A stretch of 64,000 nt of DNA from Treponema sp. (GCA_031266775.1 JAISAQ010000056.1:160655-224654); one strand, 5' to 3'. Positions 35,907 through 44,191 are shown, counted from the first letter of the stretch. Notes: generated by a model from the letters alone, not told the origin. A program made the numbers and translations.

Positions 35907-37943
35907 ATGAACGGACGTGAAAAGACGGCGGAAAAGATGAAGGCGGCGGGAAGTTTCCGCCTTCCGCGAACGGCGTATCTCGCGCTGATTCCGGCGCTGT
36001 TCCTGTCCGGAGGGGCGGCTTTTGGCCTTGATGGAGGAATGCCCGGGCCCCACCGGGGCGCGGTTACCGCCCTTGCCACAGACGGAGAGCGGATCATCAG
36101 CGCCGGGGAAGACGGTTTCCTTGAACTGTGGAATATACGGGACGGCGGGGCGGAAGAGCGTTTTCAGATCGGTTTTATTCCCATTATGACAATGGCAAAG
36201 CAGCCGGGGAAAACCCGTGTCTGCGTTCTGGAAAGCGACGGTTTTACCCTGTACAGGATCAGTGTCTGGGATTACCGGGAGAAGATCCGCCTCTTTTTCC
36301 TTGATTTCGGGGATCCGGTAAGCTGCCTGGGCTATTCGGCCGGAGGGCGCTTCATCATCATCGCGCACTCAGGACGCGCCGGCCTTCTCCTTGCCGATTC
36401 CGAAACGGGAGAAAGCGTTCCTCTGTCCGGCATTCCCGGCACGCCGGTTTTTGCCGCGACCGGGCCTTCGGAGCGTTCCATGGTGACCTACTTTGGAAAC
36501 GGCCGGCTTTCCTACCAGGATCTCGGGACGGGAGACGAAAGGGAGGCCCTTGCCGCCCCGCCCCGCCTTTCGTCGCTTGTTCTTTTCGGCGGCAACCGTT
36601 TTCTCGCGGGTCTTGACGGGGAAAGCCTTGTGATCCTTGACGCGGTTAGCGCGGAAATTCTTGAGAAGAGGGAGGCAAAGGGCGCCTTTCTTTCGGCCTG
36701 TCCGGGGGGAGAGGAGGCGTATTCCCTTGCGCCTGTTCCACAGGGGGGAAACGGGGAGGAACGGATCTACGAACTGTCCGGCTGGAAATCGGGCGGAACG
36801 GGCCGGAAGAGGGGGACTCCTATTCCCCAAAAGAGAGTCGGCCTTAAAGGTGAAAGCGTCACATCCTTTCTTTCCACGGAGGAAGGGATCTTTTTTGGAA
36901 CGGACGGGGGAAAGACAGGTGTCATCGGCGAAAACGGCCGGACGCGCATCTTTGCCTCAGGAGAGAGGAAGAGGATAATCGAGGCCGAGGTTTCGGGGGA
37001 AACCCTTGCCGTAATCACCGAAGACGGCCGCCTGGGGTTTCTTCCTTCCGATTTTTCCCGCTTTGGCGGCCCTTCAGGCGGATCTTTTTCCCCCTCCTTA
37101 AGGCCCTGTCCCGGATACACAAGGATCTCGGGCGGCGGCGGGGAATTTGTACTCTGGCAGACGGCGGCAAGAACGCCGCCGCCGGTTCTTGTGCGGGAAG
37201 GTTTCCCGGACCGGGCGATTGAAGAGGCGGACTTCCGCTTTCCCCTCCGCTCGGTGTCGGCGCTCGATGAAAAGCTGCTCTTTCTTGACGCCGCGGGAAA
37301 CACCGCGGTTATCGACGCGCGCACGGGAAAGCGGATCTTTTCTTTTTCCGCCGCGGGGGCCATTGACGCCGCCTTCGTGGACGGGGAAAACATCATACTG
37401 GGCAGAAGCGCGGTTTCGGGAAACGGCGCCTTTCTTGCCGTGAACATCGTTAACGGGGAAACGGTTCCCCTTTACCTTTCCGCGCGGACGGGGGTGCGGG
37501 TGTACCGGAGTTCCGGCGGCGCCGTATACGGCGCGGTCATTGAAGAAAACCCCCGAAAAACCGTTATCGTCAGCCTTGAAGCCCGCGCGCAGGGAAAACA
37601 GGAGAGGCTCTTTGAATACGACGGCGAGGATATCCTCTTTGCCCTCGCGGAATCAGGCGGGGAGCCGGCCCTGAACCCCGGCGGCGGGGAAGCGTTTCTG
37701 CCGGGAAAGGAAGGGCCCCTCTTCCTTGAACGGGGACAGGGCCTTCCTGTAAAACTCCTTGACGGGGGATCTTTTTTTATCACGCTGGACGGAGAGGGCA
37801 GCCTCTCGTGGCAGGACAATGTAACCGGAAAGCTTCTCGCGCTCTTTAGCCTCACGGACGGCGGATGGACGCTTGCGGAAACGGAGGGGGCATCGCGCGG
37901 AAAGATCAGTCGTGACTCGGATTCTTCCGAACCTTCTCAATAG
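35907..37943 (+). CDS. Exported WD40-like beta-propeller protein
   Basis: A 678-residue protein with a hydrophobic signal segment (YLALIPALFLSGGAAFG, ending near residue 40). The start could be ATG 35907 or ATG 35937. Repeats of the WD40 type follow, clearest at HRGAVTALATDGERIISAGEDGFLELW (quoted in part: ISAGEDGFLELW), and weaker blades such as GGRFIIIAHSGRAGLLLADSE continue to the end. This gives perhaps two propellers. It is likely a periplasmic scaffold. The last 38 bp overlap the oppositely oriented comFB gene. Confidence 0.72.
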   Translation: MNGREKTAEKMKAAGSFRLPRTAYLALIPALFLSGGAAFGLDGGMPGPHRGAVTALATDGERIISAGEDGFLELWNIRDGGAEERFQIGFIPIMTMAKQPGKTRVCVLESDGFTLYRISVWDYREKIRLFFLDFGDPVSCLGYSAGGRFIIIAHSGRAGLLLADSETGESVPLSGIPGTPVFAATGPSERSMVTYFGNGRLSYQDLGTGDEREALAAPPRLSSLVLFGGNRFLAGLDGESLVILDAVSAEILEKREAKGAFLSACPGGEEAYSLAPVPQGGNGEERIYELSGWKSGGTGRKRGTPIPQKRVGLKGESVTSFLSTEEGIFFGTDGGKTGVIGENGRTRIFASGERKRIIEAEVSGETLAVITEDGRLGFLPSDFSRFGGPSGGSFSPSLRPCPGYTRISGGGGEFVLWQTAARTPPPVLVREGFPDRAIEEADFRFPLRSVSALDEKLLFLDAAGNTAVIDARTGKRIFSFSAAGAIDAAFVDGENIILGRSAVSGNGAFLAVNIVNGETVPLYLSARTGVRVYRSSGGAVYGAVIEENPRKTVIVSLEARAQGKQERLFEYDGEDILFALAESGGEPALNPGGGEAFLPGKEGPLFLERGQGLPVKLLDGGSFFITLDGEGSLSWQDNVTGKLLALFSLTDGGWTLAETEGASRGKISRDSDSSEPSQ

Positions 37944-38202
37944 CGGAGGACACCGCTTTGCGCACGCTTTCGGCGTAGGAAGCCTCGTTCATTGCCTGGG
38001 CCGCGTAGAGGCTTCCCAAAAGCGAAAAACGGTAGAGCGGTTTTACCGTATTAAGGGCAACCGCCGCCATGTCGGCCACACACTCGTTGCAGGTGCACAA
38101 CCCTTCTCCGTAGCCTTCAATCTGCCTGCCCAATTCGTCAACGACCAGCTTTTCAGCCTCGTTTACAAGCAGTTCAAAATCATACGTATCAATAAAGGCC
38201 AT
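37906..38202 (-). CDS. ComFB-family protein
   Basis: A 98-residue protein of the ComFB type. It has an N-terminal helix DFELLVNEAEKLVVDEL and the family signature CTCNECVADMAAVALNTVKPLYR, with three cysteines in CxCxxC spacing. Homologues in Bacillus are late competence proteins, and cyanobacterial relatives have been reported to bind cyclic di-GMP. Its role in spirochaetes is unknown. It lies downstream of dnaB after a hairpin, and its 3' end overlaps the converging propeller gene by 38 bp. Confidence 0.82.
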   Translation of the reverse strand: MAFIDTYDFELLVNEAEKLVVDELGRQIEGYGEGLCTCNECVADMAAVALNTVKPLYRFSLLGSLYAAQAMNEASYAESVRKAVSSAIEKVRKNPSHD

Positions 38203-38223
38203 ACCGCCCTCCCCTTCTATTGA

Positions 38224-38255
38224 AGTTGTTCAACAATGTCAGTTGTTGAACAACT
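38224..38255 (-). repeat. Hairpin element related to the one after rpsB
   Basis: Arms AGTTGTTCAACAA and TTGTTGAACAACT pair perfectly over 13 bp around TGTCAG. It sits between the end of dnaB and the start of comFB and has no clear T-run in the dnaB direction. The arm sequence matches the 29435-29466 hairpin except for one base. Confidence 0.6.
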
Positions 38256-38269
38256 CCCGCTACAATTAA

Positions 38270-39622
38270 TTATACGGGATCGCGCTTCATTGTGGAAACA
38301 AATTTGGCGTATTTCGGCAGGAATTGAAGGCGTACGGGCCCCGTGGGGCCATTCCGGTTTTTCGCCAGCGACAGTTCCGTTTCAATAACGTCAGGATGGC
38401 TGTTCACGGCGGCGTCCTTTCCCTTTTCCCGCTGGCGGCTCAGGAACATGACGATGTCGGCGTCCTGTTCGATGGCCCCCGAAGCGCGTATAGTCGCCAG
38501 ATTGGGCTTGTCCTTTTCCGCTTCCCGCGTAAGCTGGGAAAGGGCCACAATGGGTATGTTAAGTTCCCTGGCAAGGCTTTTAAGCGAACGGGAAATCTCG
38601 GCGATCTGCTCGTGGGGCTGGAGGCGAAAATCTTCCAGGGTGATAAGGGTGATGTAATCAATGAAGATGATCCCGACGTTCTGGTTTGCCCGGAGGCGGC
38701 GCGCCTGTGATCTAAGATCCAGAAGCCGCATGTTGGGCTGATCCACAAAATACAGGGGCGCGTCGTACAGTTTTGACATGGCGCCGTTGACAATGTCCAT
38801 CTGCCCGTTGCTAAGGTACCCGGTCCGCAGGGAGTTGGACTCTATCTGGGCCTCGCTTGAAATGAGCCGCATCATGAGGGACACGTCCGACATTTCCAGC
38901 GTAAAAAAGGCGGTGGGGATTTTTTTCACCGCGGCGGCGTGGGCCGCCATGTTAAGGGCTATGGCCGTTTTTCCTATTGAGGGCCGCGCCCCTATGATGA
39001 CAAATTCCGAAGGTTTAAAACCGTTGGTCATGGAATCAAGATCGATAAAACCGCTCGGTACTCCGGTAAAGGCCTTTTTGTCCCGCCTGAGCTTGTCAAT
39101 GAGTTTTGTAGTTTCGGCCACCACTTCCCTTGCGGAGCTGAATTTGAAAAGCTGCCTGCTGTCGGAAAGCTCGAATATCTTCTGCTGTACCTCTTCCAGG
39201 ACGCGATAGGCTTCAAGCGACTCGTCAAAGACACGGGCGCCTATTTCCGAAGAAACGCGGAGCAGGGACCTCCTCAGTGAACAGTCTTGAACGATTTTGA
39301 CGTAATATTCAATATTGGCGCTGGTGGGGACCACCGTAGTAAGGGACGCTACGTAATCCTCGCCGCCTGACTCGTCAAGTTTTCCCGCCTGCCGCAGTTC
39401 CCGCGACACGGTAAGTATGTCGGGCTTTACGTTCCCTCTGTCCCTGAGTTTCAGTATCGCTTCGTATATTCCGCCATGGGCGGGCGAATAAAAATCTCCC
39501 GCCATGAGGCGCAGACCCTGCGAGGCGGCGTCTATGGCTTCCGTATCAAAGAGCATGGCCCCAAGTGCGGCCCGTTCCGCCTCGTTGTCGTGAGGCGGAG
39601 TCCTGTTAAGTCCCCCGGCCAT
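38270..39622 (-). CDS. dnaB: Replicative DNA helicase DnaB
   Basis: A 450-residue hexameric helicase. The N-terminal helical domain starts PPHDNEAERAALGAMLFD, a linker follows, and the RecA-like C-terminal domain has Walker A IGARPSIGKTA, Walker B-type VGIIFIDYITL and the arginine-finger region SGAIEQDADIVMFLSR. Length and motifs are standard and no intein is seen. It is the last gene of the rpsF-ssb-rpsR-DUF2232-rplI-dnaB cluster, with 8 bp to rplI. Confidence 0.97.
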   Translation of the reverse strand: MAGGLNRTPPHDNEAERAALGAMLFDTEAIDAASQGLRLMAGDFYSPAHGGIYEAILKLRDRGNVKPDILTVSRELRQAGKLDESGGEDYVASLTTVVPTSANIEYYVKIVQDCSLRRSLLRVSSEIGARVFDESLEAYRVLEEVQQKIFELSDSRQLFKFSSAREVVAETTKLIDKLRRDKKAFTGVPSGFIDLDSMTNGFKPSEFVIIGARPSIGKTAIALNMAAHAAAVKKIPTAFFTLEMSDVSLMMRLISSEAQIESNSLRTGYLSNGQMDIVNGAMSKLYDAPLYFVDQPNMRLLDLRSQARRLRANQNVGIIFIDYITLITLEDFRLQPHEQIAEISRSLKSLARELNIPIVALSQLTREAEKDKPNLATIRASGAIEQDADIVMFLSRQREKGKDAAVNSHPDVIETELSLAKNRNGPTGPVRLQFLPKYAKFVSTMKRDPV

Positions 39623-39630
39623 GTTCCTTC

Positions 39631-40374
39631 TTACGCCCCGGCTTCCGCCGATTCTTCCGCTTTACCCCCGGCCGCCTCTTCCGCGGGCGCGGTTTCCGGA
39701 ACGGCCGCTTCCTCCGCGGCCCCTGCGCCGGCGGCATCTTCGGCAGTTTCACCGGCTGCCTGGGTATCTTCGGCCGAAGACGCTGCGGCCGCTTCAACTC
39801 CGGCCGCTTCAACTCCGGCCGCTCCAACTTCGGCGGCTTTTTCCGGGGACCCGCCCGGCGCCGGCGTTCCGGCGGCATACCTGGCGGAACGTCTTCCCCT
39901 TGCGGGGGACTCGGTTTCGGTCTTGACCGGCTGCCCCTGTACAACAACGGCAATTTCGGCGGAGGCGTTTTCGTAGAGCCTCACCGTTACCTTGTACCTG
40001 CCCACACTCTTAAAGCCGTTTCCGGCAAGTTCTATACGTTTCCTTTCTATCTGGAACCCCTGTCTGGCAAGTTCGTCGGCTATGGTCTGGCTGGTTACGG
40101 CGCCGTAGAGTCTTCCGTTGGCCCCCGCGGGCATGGTAATGACAAGCTCAAGGCTCCCCAGCTTTTCCCCGAGCCCAGCGGCGTCTTTTCGTTTCTCGGT
40201 CTTTCGCGCTTCTATTTCCCCCTTCCGGGATTCAAAGAGCTTTATGACCCGTTCCGTGTACGGAAGGGCAATTCCGCGCGGAAAAAGGTAGTTCCTGGCA
40301 TAGCCCCGCGCCACATCCTTTACGTCTCCCTCTTCCCCGAGGGGCGAAAGATCCTTGTTCAAAATCACCTTCAT
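39631..40374 (-). CDS. rplI: 50S ribosomal protein L9 with an Ala-rich C-terminal extension
   Basis: I moved the start to the ATG at 40374 (MKVILNKDLSPLGEEGDV), with GGGAG upstream; the track ORF adds 24 unsupported residues. Residues 1-150 are a standard L9: GYARNYLFPRGIALP, a connecting helix, and the C-terminal domain with NGRLYGAVTSQTIADEL. About 95 further residues of Ala, Glu, Pro and Gly follow, including a 5-residue repeat (AAGVE). This tail is not part of normal L9 and is probably disordered. Confidence 0.94.
   Translation of the reverse strand: MKVILNKDLSPLGEEGDVKDVARGYARNYLFPRGIALPYTERVIKLFESRKGEIEARKTEKRKDAAGLGEKLGSLELVITMPAGANGRLYGAVTSQTIADELARQGFQIERKRIELAGNGFKSVGRYKVTVRLYENASAEIAVVVQGQPVKTETESPARGRRSARYAAGTPAPGGSPEKAAEVGAAGVEAAGVEAAAASSAEDTQAAGETAEDAAGAGAAEEAAVPETAPAEEAAGGKAEESAEAGA
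39787..39831 (+). repeat. Three tandem 15-bp units inside rplI
   Basis: GGCCGCTTCAACTCC occurs twice exactly and a third time with two or three changes. It encodes the AAGVE repeats of the L9 tail. Its size, a multiple of three, allows copy-number change without frameshift. Confidence 0.75.
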
Positions 40375-40473
40375 AACCAAGCTCCCTTGACCGGAACGGC
40401 CGGTTCCGGCGCAGAATAGGGTCTCAACAAAAGACCCCGCGGACACAAAAGCCGGGCCGTGTCCGGGCCCGCC

Positions 40474-41508
40474 TTACATCCCCGGAGTAGGGGACGATCC
40501 GCTTTTTCCGGACGCCCGCAGGGGCGCCCAATTTTCAGCGACGCCCAGAAGCGCCAGCAGCGCAAGGGCGAACGCGTTGATTCCCGGACTCAATATAACG
40601 GCGGCAAGCGCCACATTAACCAGTATACGCGCGAAAGGAGAACGGACCTTTCCCGCAAGAAACCAGAACAGGATTCCACAGCCCTGGGCAAGGAACACCA
40701 GCGCCGAAAGTGTCAGGGCATTCCAGGCAAGTATTTCGCCGGGCCCGAAAGACAGAAGGCGGAAAAGCGGCGCCCCCAAAAGGGAAAAAGACAGTACCCA
40801 TATCATCTCACCGGGAGCGTGAAAATTCACCAGAGACTCCGCCCCGGGGGCCCTGCCGGAAGGCGGCAAACGCCTTATCAGCCGGAGGACGAAAAAAGAA
40901 AGCCGCCGGCTTGCGAAGAACAGCAGCATCGAGGAAGCAAGCGCCCCGCCCCGCATCACAAGAAGCCTTAACAGATCCAGAATTCTTTCCGCCGTAAAGT
41001 AGCGCTCCAGAAACGAACGCCTTACGGCGTCTCCCCCGGCGGACCCCGTGTACAGGGAAGAGAGCAGTTCCGCCTGGGACCGGAAAAAAACGGAAAAGCC
41101 GTCGTTCCCCCGGCCCGGAAGGACGAACATGATGAAAAGAAAGAACGCCGTTACGGCCGCGGAAGCGGCGGCAATACGCCTTGCTACCCGCACCGGCCCC
41201 GGCGACATGATCCAGATAAAGCTTCCCATGACAAGGGCCGTATACACGGCCCCTGAAAACAGCTCCCCCGCGCTTCCCTGCCCAAAAGCGAGCGCGGCGG
41301 CGGCAAGGACGCCTTCCAGAACCAGGACTGCCGCCGCGGCCCCCAGAGCGGTTCCCGCATTGGCGTACAGAACGGCGAAGCCCAAAGGCACAAGAAAGAA
41401 AACCCCCAGGAAACCCAGGCGCCGCAGGAGAAACGAAACAAAAGCCGCGGCGGCAAGCGACGGAACATGCGCCGCCACGGGGGGCCCCGGTGATACGGAG
41501 AAGAGCAT
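40474..41508 (-). CDS. DUF2232 (YybS-like) integral membrane protein
   Basis: A 344-residue, very hydrophobic protein with about eight predicted membrane segments. Position between rpsR and rplI and overall character fit DUF2232/YybS, a membrane protein that is also near rplI in Firmicutes; T. pallidum has an equivalent gene (TP0060, as I recall) in the same place. No clear Shine-Dalgarno is seen before the ATG, so it may depend on coupling with rpsR, whose stop is 11 bp upstream. Function is unknown. Confidence 0.7.
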   Translation of the reverse strand: MLFSVSPGPPVAAHVPSLAAAAFVSFLLRRLGFLGVFFLVPLGFAVLYANAGTALGAAAAVLVLEGVLAAAALAFGQGSAGELFSGAVYTALVMGSFIWIMSPGPVRVARRIAAASAAVTAFFLFIMFVLPGRGNDGFSVFFRSQAELLSSLYTGSAGGDAVRRSFLERYFTAERILDLLRLLVMRGGALASSMLLFFASRRLSFFVLRLIRRLPPSGRAPGAESLVNFHAPGEMIWVLSFSLLGAPLFRLLSFGPGEILAWNALTLSALVFLAQGCGILFWFLAGKVRSPFARILVNVALAAVILSPGINAFALALLALLGVAENWAPLRASGKSGSSPTPGM

Positions 41509-41519
41509 TCGCAGGGGGA

Positions 41520-41840
41520 TTAATCGGCCACAAAGGGCAGGAGGGCGATGATCCTGGCCCTTTTTATCGCCAGCGACAGGACCCGCTGATGTTTCGCGCA
41601 GGTACCGGTAATGCGCCGGGGCAGTATCTTCCCCCGTTCGGTGATAAAGCGGCGCAGGGTATCGCTGTCCTTGTAGTCTATCCTGATCTTCTGGGCGCAG
41701 AATTTACAAACCTTTTTCTTGAAGTACGCCTTGCCCTTGCCCCGGCCCCTGTCTTCGCCGTCACGGCCGTCCATCTGGGCATCCATGCCCCTGTCCTGAC
41801 GGGGGGGCCTTTCATTTTCCGTATATTTTTCATCAGACAT
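41520..41840 (-). CDS. rpsR: 30S ribosomal protein S18
   Basis: A 106-residue S18. The C-terminal 70 residues are the S18 core ([40 protein letters not shown]). The cysteines in CKFC and TGTC fit the zinc-containing C+ form. The first 35 residues are a charged extension rich in Asp and Arg. It follows ssb by 12 bp in the rpsF operon. Confidence 0.96.
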   Translation of the reverse strand: MSDEKYTENERPPRQDRGMDAQMDGRDGEDRGRGKGKAYFKKKVCKFCAQKIRIDYKDSDTLRRFITERGKILPRRITGTCAKHQRVLSLAIKRARIIALLPFVAD

Positions 41841-41852
41841 ATAACGCTCCTT

Positions 41853-42353
41853 TTAAAAGGGAATATCGTCGGCAAAGCCGTCGGAAGCGGGAGCGGAACC
41901 GTTCCGGTCTTCGCCGGGCCGGTTTTCCGCGTGAGCGGCGGGGAATTCGGCCCGGGGCTGCTGGCCGTAGGAACCGCCCCCGGAAGCCCCGGAAGAATTT
42001 CCCCCGTATGATCCCGGCGGGGAAGAGCCGGAACCGCCCAAAAGCTGCAAGTTGTTCGCCACTATCTCCACCTTGGAACGGTTTTGACCGTCCTGCTGCC
42101 ACCTGTCCTGGCGGAGTTCGCCCTCAATGCCGATCATCTTTCCCTTGACAAGGTACTGGTTAAGGGATTCTCCCTGCCTGCCCCACAGCACTATGTCGAA
42201 AAAACTCGGTTCGTCCTCCCACTGATCACCGTTCTTGCGGCGCCTGTTAACGGCGATTGAAAATTTACAGACGGCCTGCCCGCCCGATGTGTACTTAAGC
42301 TCCGCGTCCCTCGTTAAACGTCCTATGAGGGTCACGTGATTCAGATCCGCCAT
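41853..42353 (-). CDS. ssb: Single-stranded DNA-binding protein
   Basis: A 166-residue SSB. The OB fold begins MADLNHVTLIGRLTRDAELKY and contains FFDIVLWGRQGES. A Gly/Ser/Pro-rich linker (residues 110-155) leads to the acidic tip ending DDIPF, which binds partner proteins. It coats single-stranded DNA during replication and repair. It lies 2 bp after rpsF and just before rpsR, the standard rpsF-ssb-rpsR order. Confidence 0.97.
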   Translation of the reverse strand: MADLNHVTLIGRLTRDAELKYTSGGQAVCKFSIAVNRRRKNGDQWEDEPSFFDIVLWGRQGESLNQYLVKGKMIGIEGELRQDRWQQDGQNRSKVEIVANNLQLLGGSGSSPPGSYGGNSSGASGGGSYGQQPRAEFPAAHAENRPGEDRNGSAPASDGFADDIPF

Positions 42354-42355
42354 TT

Positions 42356-42637
42356 TTACTCCTCAATTTTGACGAAGAGGTATTTCAACAGATTGGCGTT
42401 AAGCTTGAATACCCGGTCCAGAACGGCGATTTTTGAACTTTCTATTTTGACAATAAAAAGAACGTATTTTCCCCGCCGTCTTTTTTTGATTTCATAGGCC
42501 AGATCCCGGTCGCCCGGTTCATCGGTCTTTTCGATTTCCGCCCCGTTGGCGGCAAGGTCGGCAAGCAGCCGCTCCCGGCCCGCTCTGTGCAGATCTTCTT
42601 CAAGGGGAAAAATAACCGTCAGCTCATACTTCCGCAT
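42356..42637 (-). CDS. rpsF: 30S ribosomal protein S6
   Basis: A 93-residue S6. It begins MRKYELTVIFPLEEDL and contains the core DLAYEIKKRRRGKYVLFIVKIES and LNANLLKYLFVKIEE. It partners with S18 in the ribosomal platform. The ATG follows AAGGAGG. It is the first gene of the rpsF-ssb-rpsR operon, with a leader of about 100 nt holding three short palindromes. Confidence 0.96.
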   Translation of the reverse strand: MRKYELTVIFPLEEDLHRAGRERLLADLAANGAEIEKTDEPGDRDLAYEIKKRRRGKYVLFIVKIESSKIAVLDRVFKLNANLLKYLFVKIEE

Positions 42638-42743
42638 GGGCCCTCCTTACGGACATGAAATAATTCACCATTGGTGAATACATGGTTCGCTTACAGCGAA
42701 CAAGAAGGTTGCAAAAAAGAATGTGTTGCAAACTACGGGAAAC
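42638..42743 (-). promoter_or_regulatory. Structured leader of the rpsF operon
   Basis: In the transcript sense the leader has TTGCAA...TTGCAA, GTTCGCT-GTA-AGCGAAC (7-bp stem) and ATTCACCA-A-TGGTGAAT (8-bp arms), then TCCGTAAGGAGG before the start. Many bacteria carry an S6:S18-binding RNA here. I can see stems and a CCG near the ribosome site but cannot confirm that motif. Confidence 0.4.
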
Positions 42744-42772
42744 AGTTTATCAAAAAGGACTTCGCCTGTCCA
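42744..42772 (-). promoter_or_regulatory. Sigma70-like promoter of the rpsF operon
   Basis: On the minus strand TGGACA (5/6), a 17-nt spacer and TAAACT (4/6) lie about 107 nt before the rpsF ATG. Confidence 0.5.
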
Positions 42773-42800
42773 GTGATTCCGCCGATAATACGGTAAAGCC

Positions 42801-43235
42801 ATGAACAAACGCATCAACTTTGAAGACAACCTTTTTGCCCTTGCCATGAGGATACAGATGATACGGGATCTTTTTGCGCTGGACGCCGATCCCGAACTCT
42901 TCCTTGAAAAGACAATGGACGATATTGATTTTATCGATTATACGCTGGGGGTTCTCCTGCGGGAACTCACGGAAAACAGCCGCCTTTTGGAACGGGACGA
43001 AGCCTTTGAAAACCTTTCCGAACTGGAATGGCGCTTTGATCAGGCGCTGGGCGAAATGTACTCAGGCGGCGGCATGCCGGCGGCATCGTATCCCATGCTG
43101 CGGGAAAGGATCTCCCTTGTCAAAAGCCGCAGCGCCGAACGGAGAAAGACGGCGGACGCTTCCCTTTCGCTCTCTCCTTCCGCCGAACCCCTGGTCAGCG
43201 TTGACGAATTGAGCGAACTGCTCAAGGACATGTGA
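42801..43235 (+). CDS. Conserved hypothetical protein coupled to rsmD
   Basis: A 144-residue, mostly helical acidic protein (MNKRINFEDNLFALAMRIQMIRD...). No membrane segment or cysteine motif is seen. The middle (DDIDFIDYTLGVLLRELTEN) is hydrophobic enough for a helical bundle. The stop overlaps the GTG start of rsmD, so the two are translated together. It is divergent from the rpsF operon with 163 bp between. A GATAAT lies 12 nt before the ATG but I find no convincing -35. No family is recognised. Confidence 0.65.
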   Translation: MNKRINFEDNLFALAMRIQMIRDLFALDADPELFLEKTMDDIDFIDYTLGVLLRELTENSRLLERDEAFENLSELEWRFDQALGEMYSGGGMPAASYPMLRERISLVKSRSAERRKTADASLSLSPSAEPLVSVDELSELLKDM

Positions 43236-43783
43236 GAATTACCGGGGGAAGCCTCCGGGGACGCCGGATAAAGGTGCCGGGGGGGATCATCAGGCCCAGC
43301 ATGGACCGCATGAGGGAATCCGTATTCGCTGTCCTTGGAAACCTCGGCGGTTTTTCCTTTCTCGATATTTTTTCAGGAACGGGAATTATCGCGCTGGAGG
43401 CCTCTTCCCGGGGAGCGCGGCCTGTAGAAGCGGTTGAGATGGACAGGGAGAAGCGCGGCGTCCTGCTTGAAAACGTATCCATTTCACCCTGTCTTATACG
43501 CTGCCGTTTTATGCCGGCCGAGCTTTATATAAAACGCGCAAAAGTTTCATTCGATTGTATTTTCTGCGATCCGCCTTTCGCTTACAAGTATAAATGGGAA
43601 CTGGTGCGGAGCATAGCCGCTTCCCCGCTCATGAAGGAAGGCTCCCGCCTCGTTATACACAGGCCGCGGGAAGATCCTCCCCCCTCCATCCCTTTCCTTG
43701 TTCCCGCGGACCACCGCGAATACGGGCGTTCGGCGGCGGATTTTTTTGTGTATCAAAAAAACAAAACTGCAATATTCTTTTGA
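43232..43783 (+). CDS. rsmD: 16S rRNA (guanine966-N2)-methyltransferase RsmD
   Basis: A 183-residue SAM-dependent enzyme. It starts at GTG within a GTGA overlap: MRITGGSLRGRRIKVPGG, the canonical RsmD start, followed by RPSMDRMRESVFAVLG, the SAM loop FLDIFSGTGIIALEA and the catalytic CDPPFAYKY. It methylates G966 in 16S rRNA. Length is standard. A promoter for the next gene overlaps its stop codon. Confidence 0.93.
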   Translation: MRITGGSLRGRRIKVPGGIIRPSMDRMRESVFAVLGNLGGFSFLDIFSGTGIIALEASSRGARPVEAVEMDREKRGVLLENVSISPCLIRCRFMPAELYIKRAKVSFDCIFCDPPFAYKYKWELVRSIAASPLMKEGSRLVIHRPREDPPPSIPFLVPADHREYGRSAADFFVYQKNKTAIFF

Positions 43784-43808
43784 CAAAAGCGGCAAGTTAT
43801 TATATCCT
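43780..43808 (+). promoter_or_regulatory. Sigma70-like promoter for the TPR gene pair
   Basis: TTGACA (overlapping the rsmD stop), a 17-nt spacer and TATCCT lie 32 nt before the ATG at 43841, in an A/T-rich stretch that contrasts with its surroundings. Confidence 0.6.
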
Positions 43809-43840
43809 TATATTTATTATTACAAGAATGTGGATAAAGA

Positions 43841-44191
43841 ATGGATTGTAAAAAGGTTTTCGAGAAATTCGAAAATGGCAAGGCTTTTGTAAAAACTACA
43901 GAAAGACCCGCTATTGAAGGCGTTCAGAAGGCGGCGCTGAACCGGAAGGGCAATATGCTTTTCAATTCCGGCGACGCGGAAGCCGCCAGGAGGATCTTCC
44001 TTACCACAGGATATTCCGACGGCCTTTCCCGCATAGGCGATTACTACAGCTCGCAGGGAAGGCTTCTTGACGCGCTGCGCATGTACTGGATTGCGCCCGA
44101 CAGGAACAAGGCGGAACCCCTCATCATGCGGTGCGCCGTTATGCTGCAGGACATCATTCACAAAGAGGAAGACGGGGAAGTCCATGAGTGA
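43841..44191 (+). CDS. Small TPR-like protein, unknown function
   Basis: A 116-residue protein starting MDCKKVFEKFENGKAFVKT. Its middle contains TPR-like helix pairs (ALNRKGNMLFNSGDAEAARRIFL and GDYYSSQGRLLDALRMYW), probably two repeats. It has no signal sequence. GGATAAAGA precedes the ATG. The last 8 bp overlap the start of the larger TPR gene, so the two are coupled and may act together. The pair recalls adjacent TPR genes in T. pallidum, but I cannot give a function. Confidence 0.7.
   Translation: MDCKKVFEKFENGKAFVKTTERPAIEGVQKAALNRKGNMLFNSGDAEAARRIFLTTGYSDGLSRIGDYYSSQGRLLDALRMYWIAPDRNKAEPLIMRCAVMLQDIIHKEEDGEVHE

Noticed and set aside
39787-39831. Possible short CRISPR-like repeat
   Set aside because: Three adjacent 15-bp units without spacers, inside the rplI coding frame and encoding a peptide repeat.
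42663-42701. Palindromes as possible recombination or attachment sites
   Set aside because: They lie in the rpsF leader with no integrase, repeat partner or disrupted gene nearby; leader structure is the simpler reading.
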